Source: Nephrocerus scutellatus (lineage: Eukaryota; Arthropoda; Insecta; Diptera; Pipunculidae). Taken from it: 64,000 nucleotides of DNA. The notes under the pieces are model-generated. The model was not told the DNA's origin. It made no database searches and was given only the letters and a program-made list of their open reading frames with translations. The DNA is taken from positions 58,120,920 to 58,184,919 of the forward strand of contig OX352765.1 of NCBI GenBank assembly GCA_947095585.1, given 5' to 3'. Of this stretch, positions 63,763 through 64,000 are shown piece after piece. A program made the position numbers and the translations under genes. Within the stretch, counting starts at the first letter, position 1. Each line of letters starts with the position of its first letter.

Positions 63763-64000
63763 GTAAGTTCATTAAAAAAATACACAGTTTTGAATATTGC
63801 AAAAGATTTTCTAAAAGTTAATTTATTGAGAAAATATTGCATTAAAAATGCAATTTTTTATAGCGGTATTATAGACATAAGCCTATTAAATAGCTCAAAT
63901 AAATAACTATAATGACTTTATTTTATATGTGCTGCTTCTCTTAAATTATAAAAACCTTTTTTAAATACACTTTTAAGAATTATCGAGATTCTCGTCCTAT
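63763..64000 (+). other. Start of the next cadherin intron
   Basis: GTAAGTTC donor and AT-rich intron sequence; no element recognised before the window ends. Confidence 0.7.

Noticed and set aside
63399..63821. Extension of the fourth exon to the stop at 63821
   Set aside because: GTAAGT at 63763 is a strong donor and the residues beyond it are not cadherin-like.
1..64000. A previously undescribed multi-gene system
   Set aside because: Every sizeable coding stretch outside the cadherin exons reads as a known transposon protein; no cluster of unknown host genes was found.

Overview
The window is eukaryotic, almost certainly insect (probably dipteran), genomic DNA. It is dominated by transposable elements, and there are spliced exons with GT/AG borders, poly(A)-tailed retrotransposons, a tRNA-derived SINE, Helitrons and insect-type LTR elements. 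No operons, ribosomal RNA genes, CRISPR arrays or bacterial features are present. The only host gene I can support is a large Fat-like atypical cadherin on the + strand. Its four exons lie at 22902-23109, 24218-24279, 24346-24501 and 63396-63762. Their phases match, and the protein resembles the region of kugelei/fat2 (FAT1/2/3 type) cadherins. Almost everything else is intron: more than 22.9 kb before the first visible exon, and 38.9 kb between the third and fourth.

Left intron (1-22901). A decayed BEL/Pao element lies on the minus strand (28-5690). It is followed by a degenerate R1/Jockey-type LINE, fragments of other LINEs and a worn reverse transcriptase. A nested LINE complex then fills 10043-19965. 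Element A (minus strand; 2A-like motif, two PHD-like fingers, endonuclease, reverse transcriptase, CAA-repeat tail) was entered by element B (+ strand, 12312-15633, with a 15-bp target duplication) and by element C (minus strand, 16344-18925). A reverse-oriented SINE and a dense set of one dispersed repeat family fill 20-22.8 kb.

The exon 1 to exon 3 interval is compact apart from an array of ACGTG/GCGTG-rich degenerate repeats. The giant intron (24502-63395) then holds, in order: a rearranged copy of LINE C; a 2.8-kb A/C-rich minisatellite with an 11-12 bp unit; another Jockey-like LINE; a decayed Gypsy element; a Helitron 5' end; a second BEL element (36176-42709) interrupted by an RTE-like LINE; a Copia fragment; and an internally deleted Helitron.

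That Helitron is interrupted twice. One interruption is a second copy of LINE A (46840-48208, 14-bp target duplication). The other is a full-length env-bearing errantivirus-like Gypsy element (48759-61242). The errantivirus's own 3' LTR was in turn split by a further LINE (49004-51854, 16-bp target duplication). The Helitron 3' end, a SINE, a non-autonomous Helitron and an LTR-plus-leader remnant come next, and exon 4 follows directly.

The insertions give a relative chronology: the Helitron is older than LINE A copy 2 and the errantivirus, and the errantivirus is older than LINE G; element A is older than both B and C. All transposon reading frames are broken or truncated to some degree; B, G and the errantivirus look youngest. 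I found no unknown multi-gene system. The items most worth checking are structural: a duplicated endonuclease segment in B, stop-free 78-bp repeats in the errantivirus leader, the minisatellite, the dispersed palindromic repeat family and the Helitron nest.
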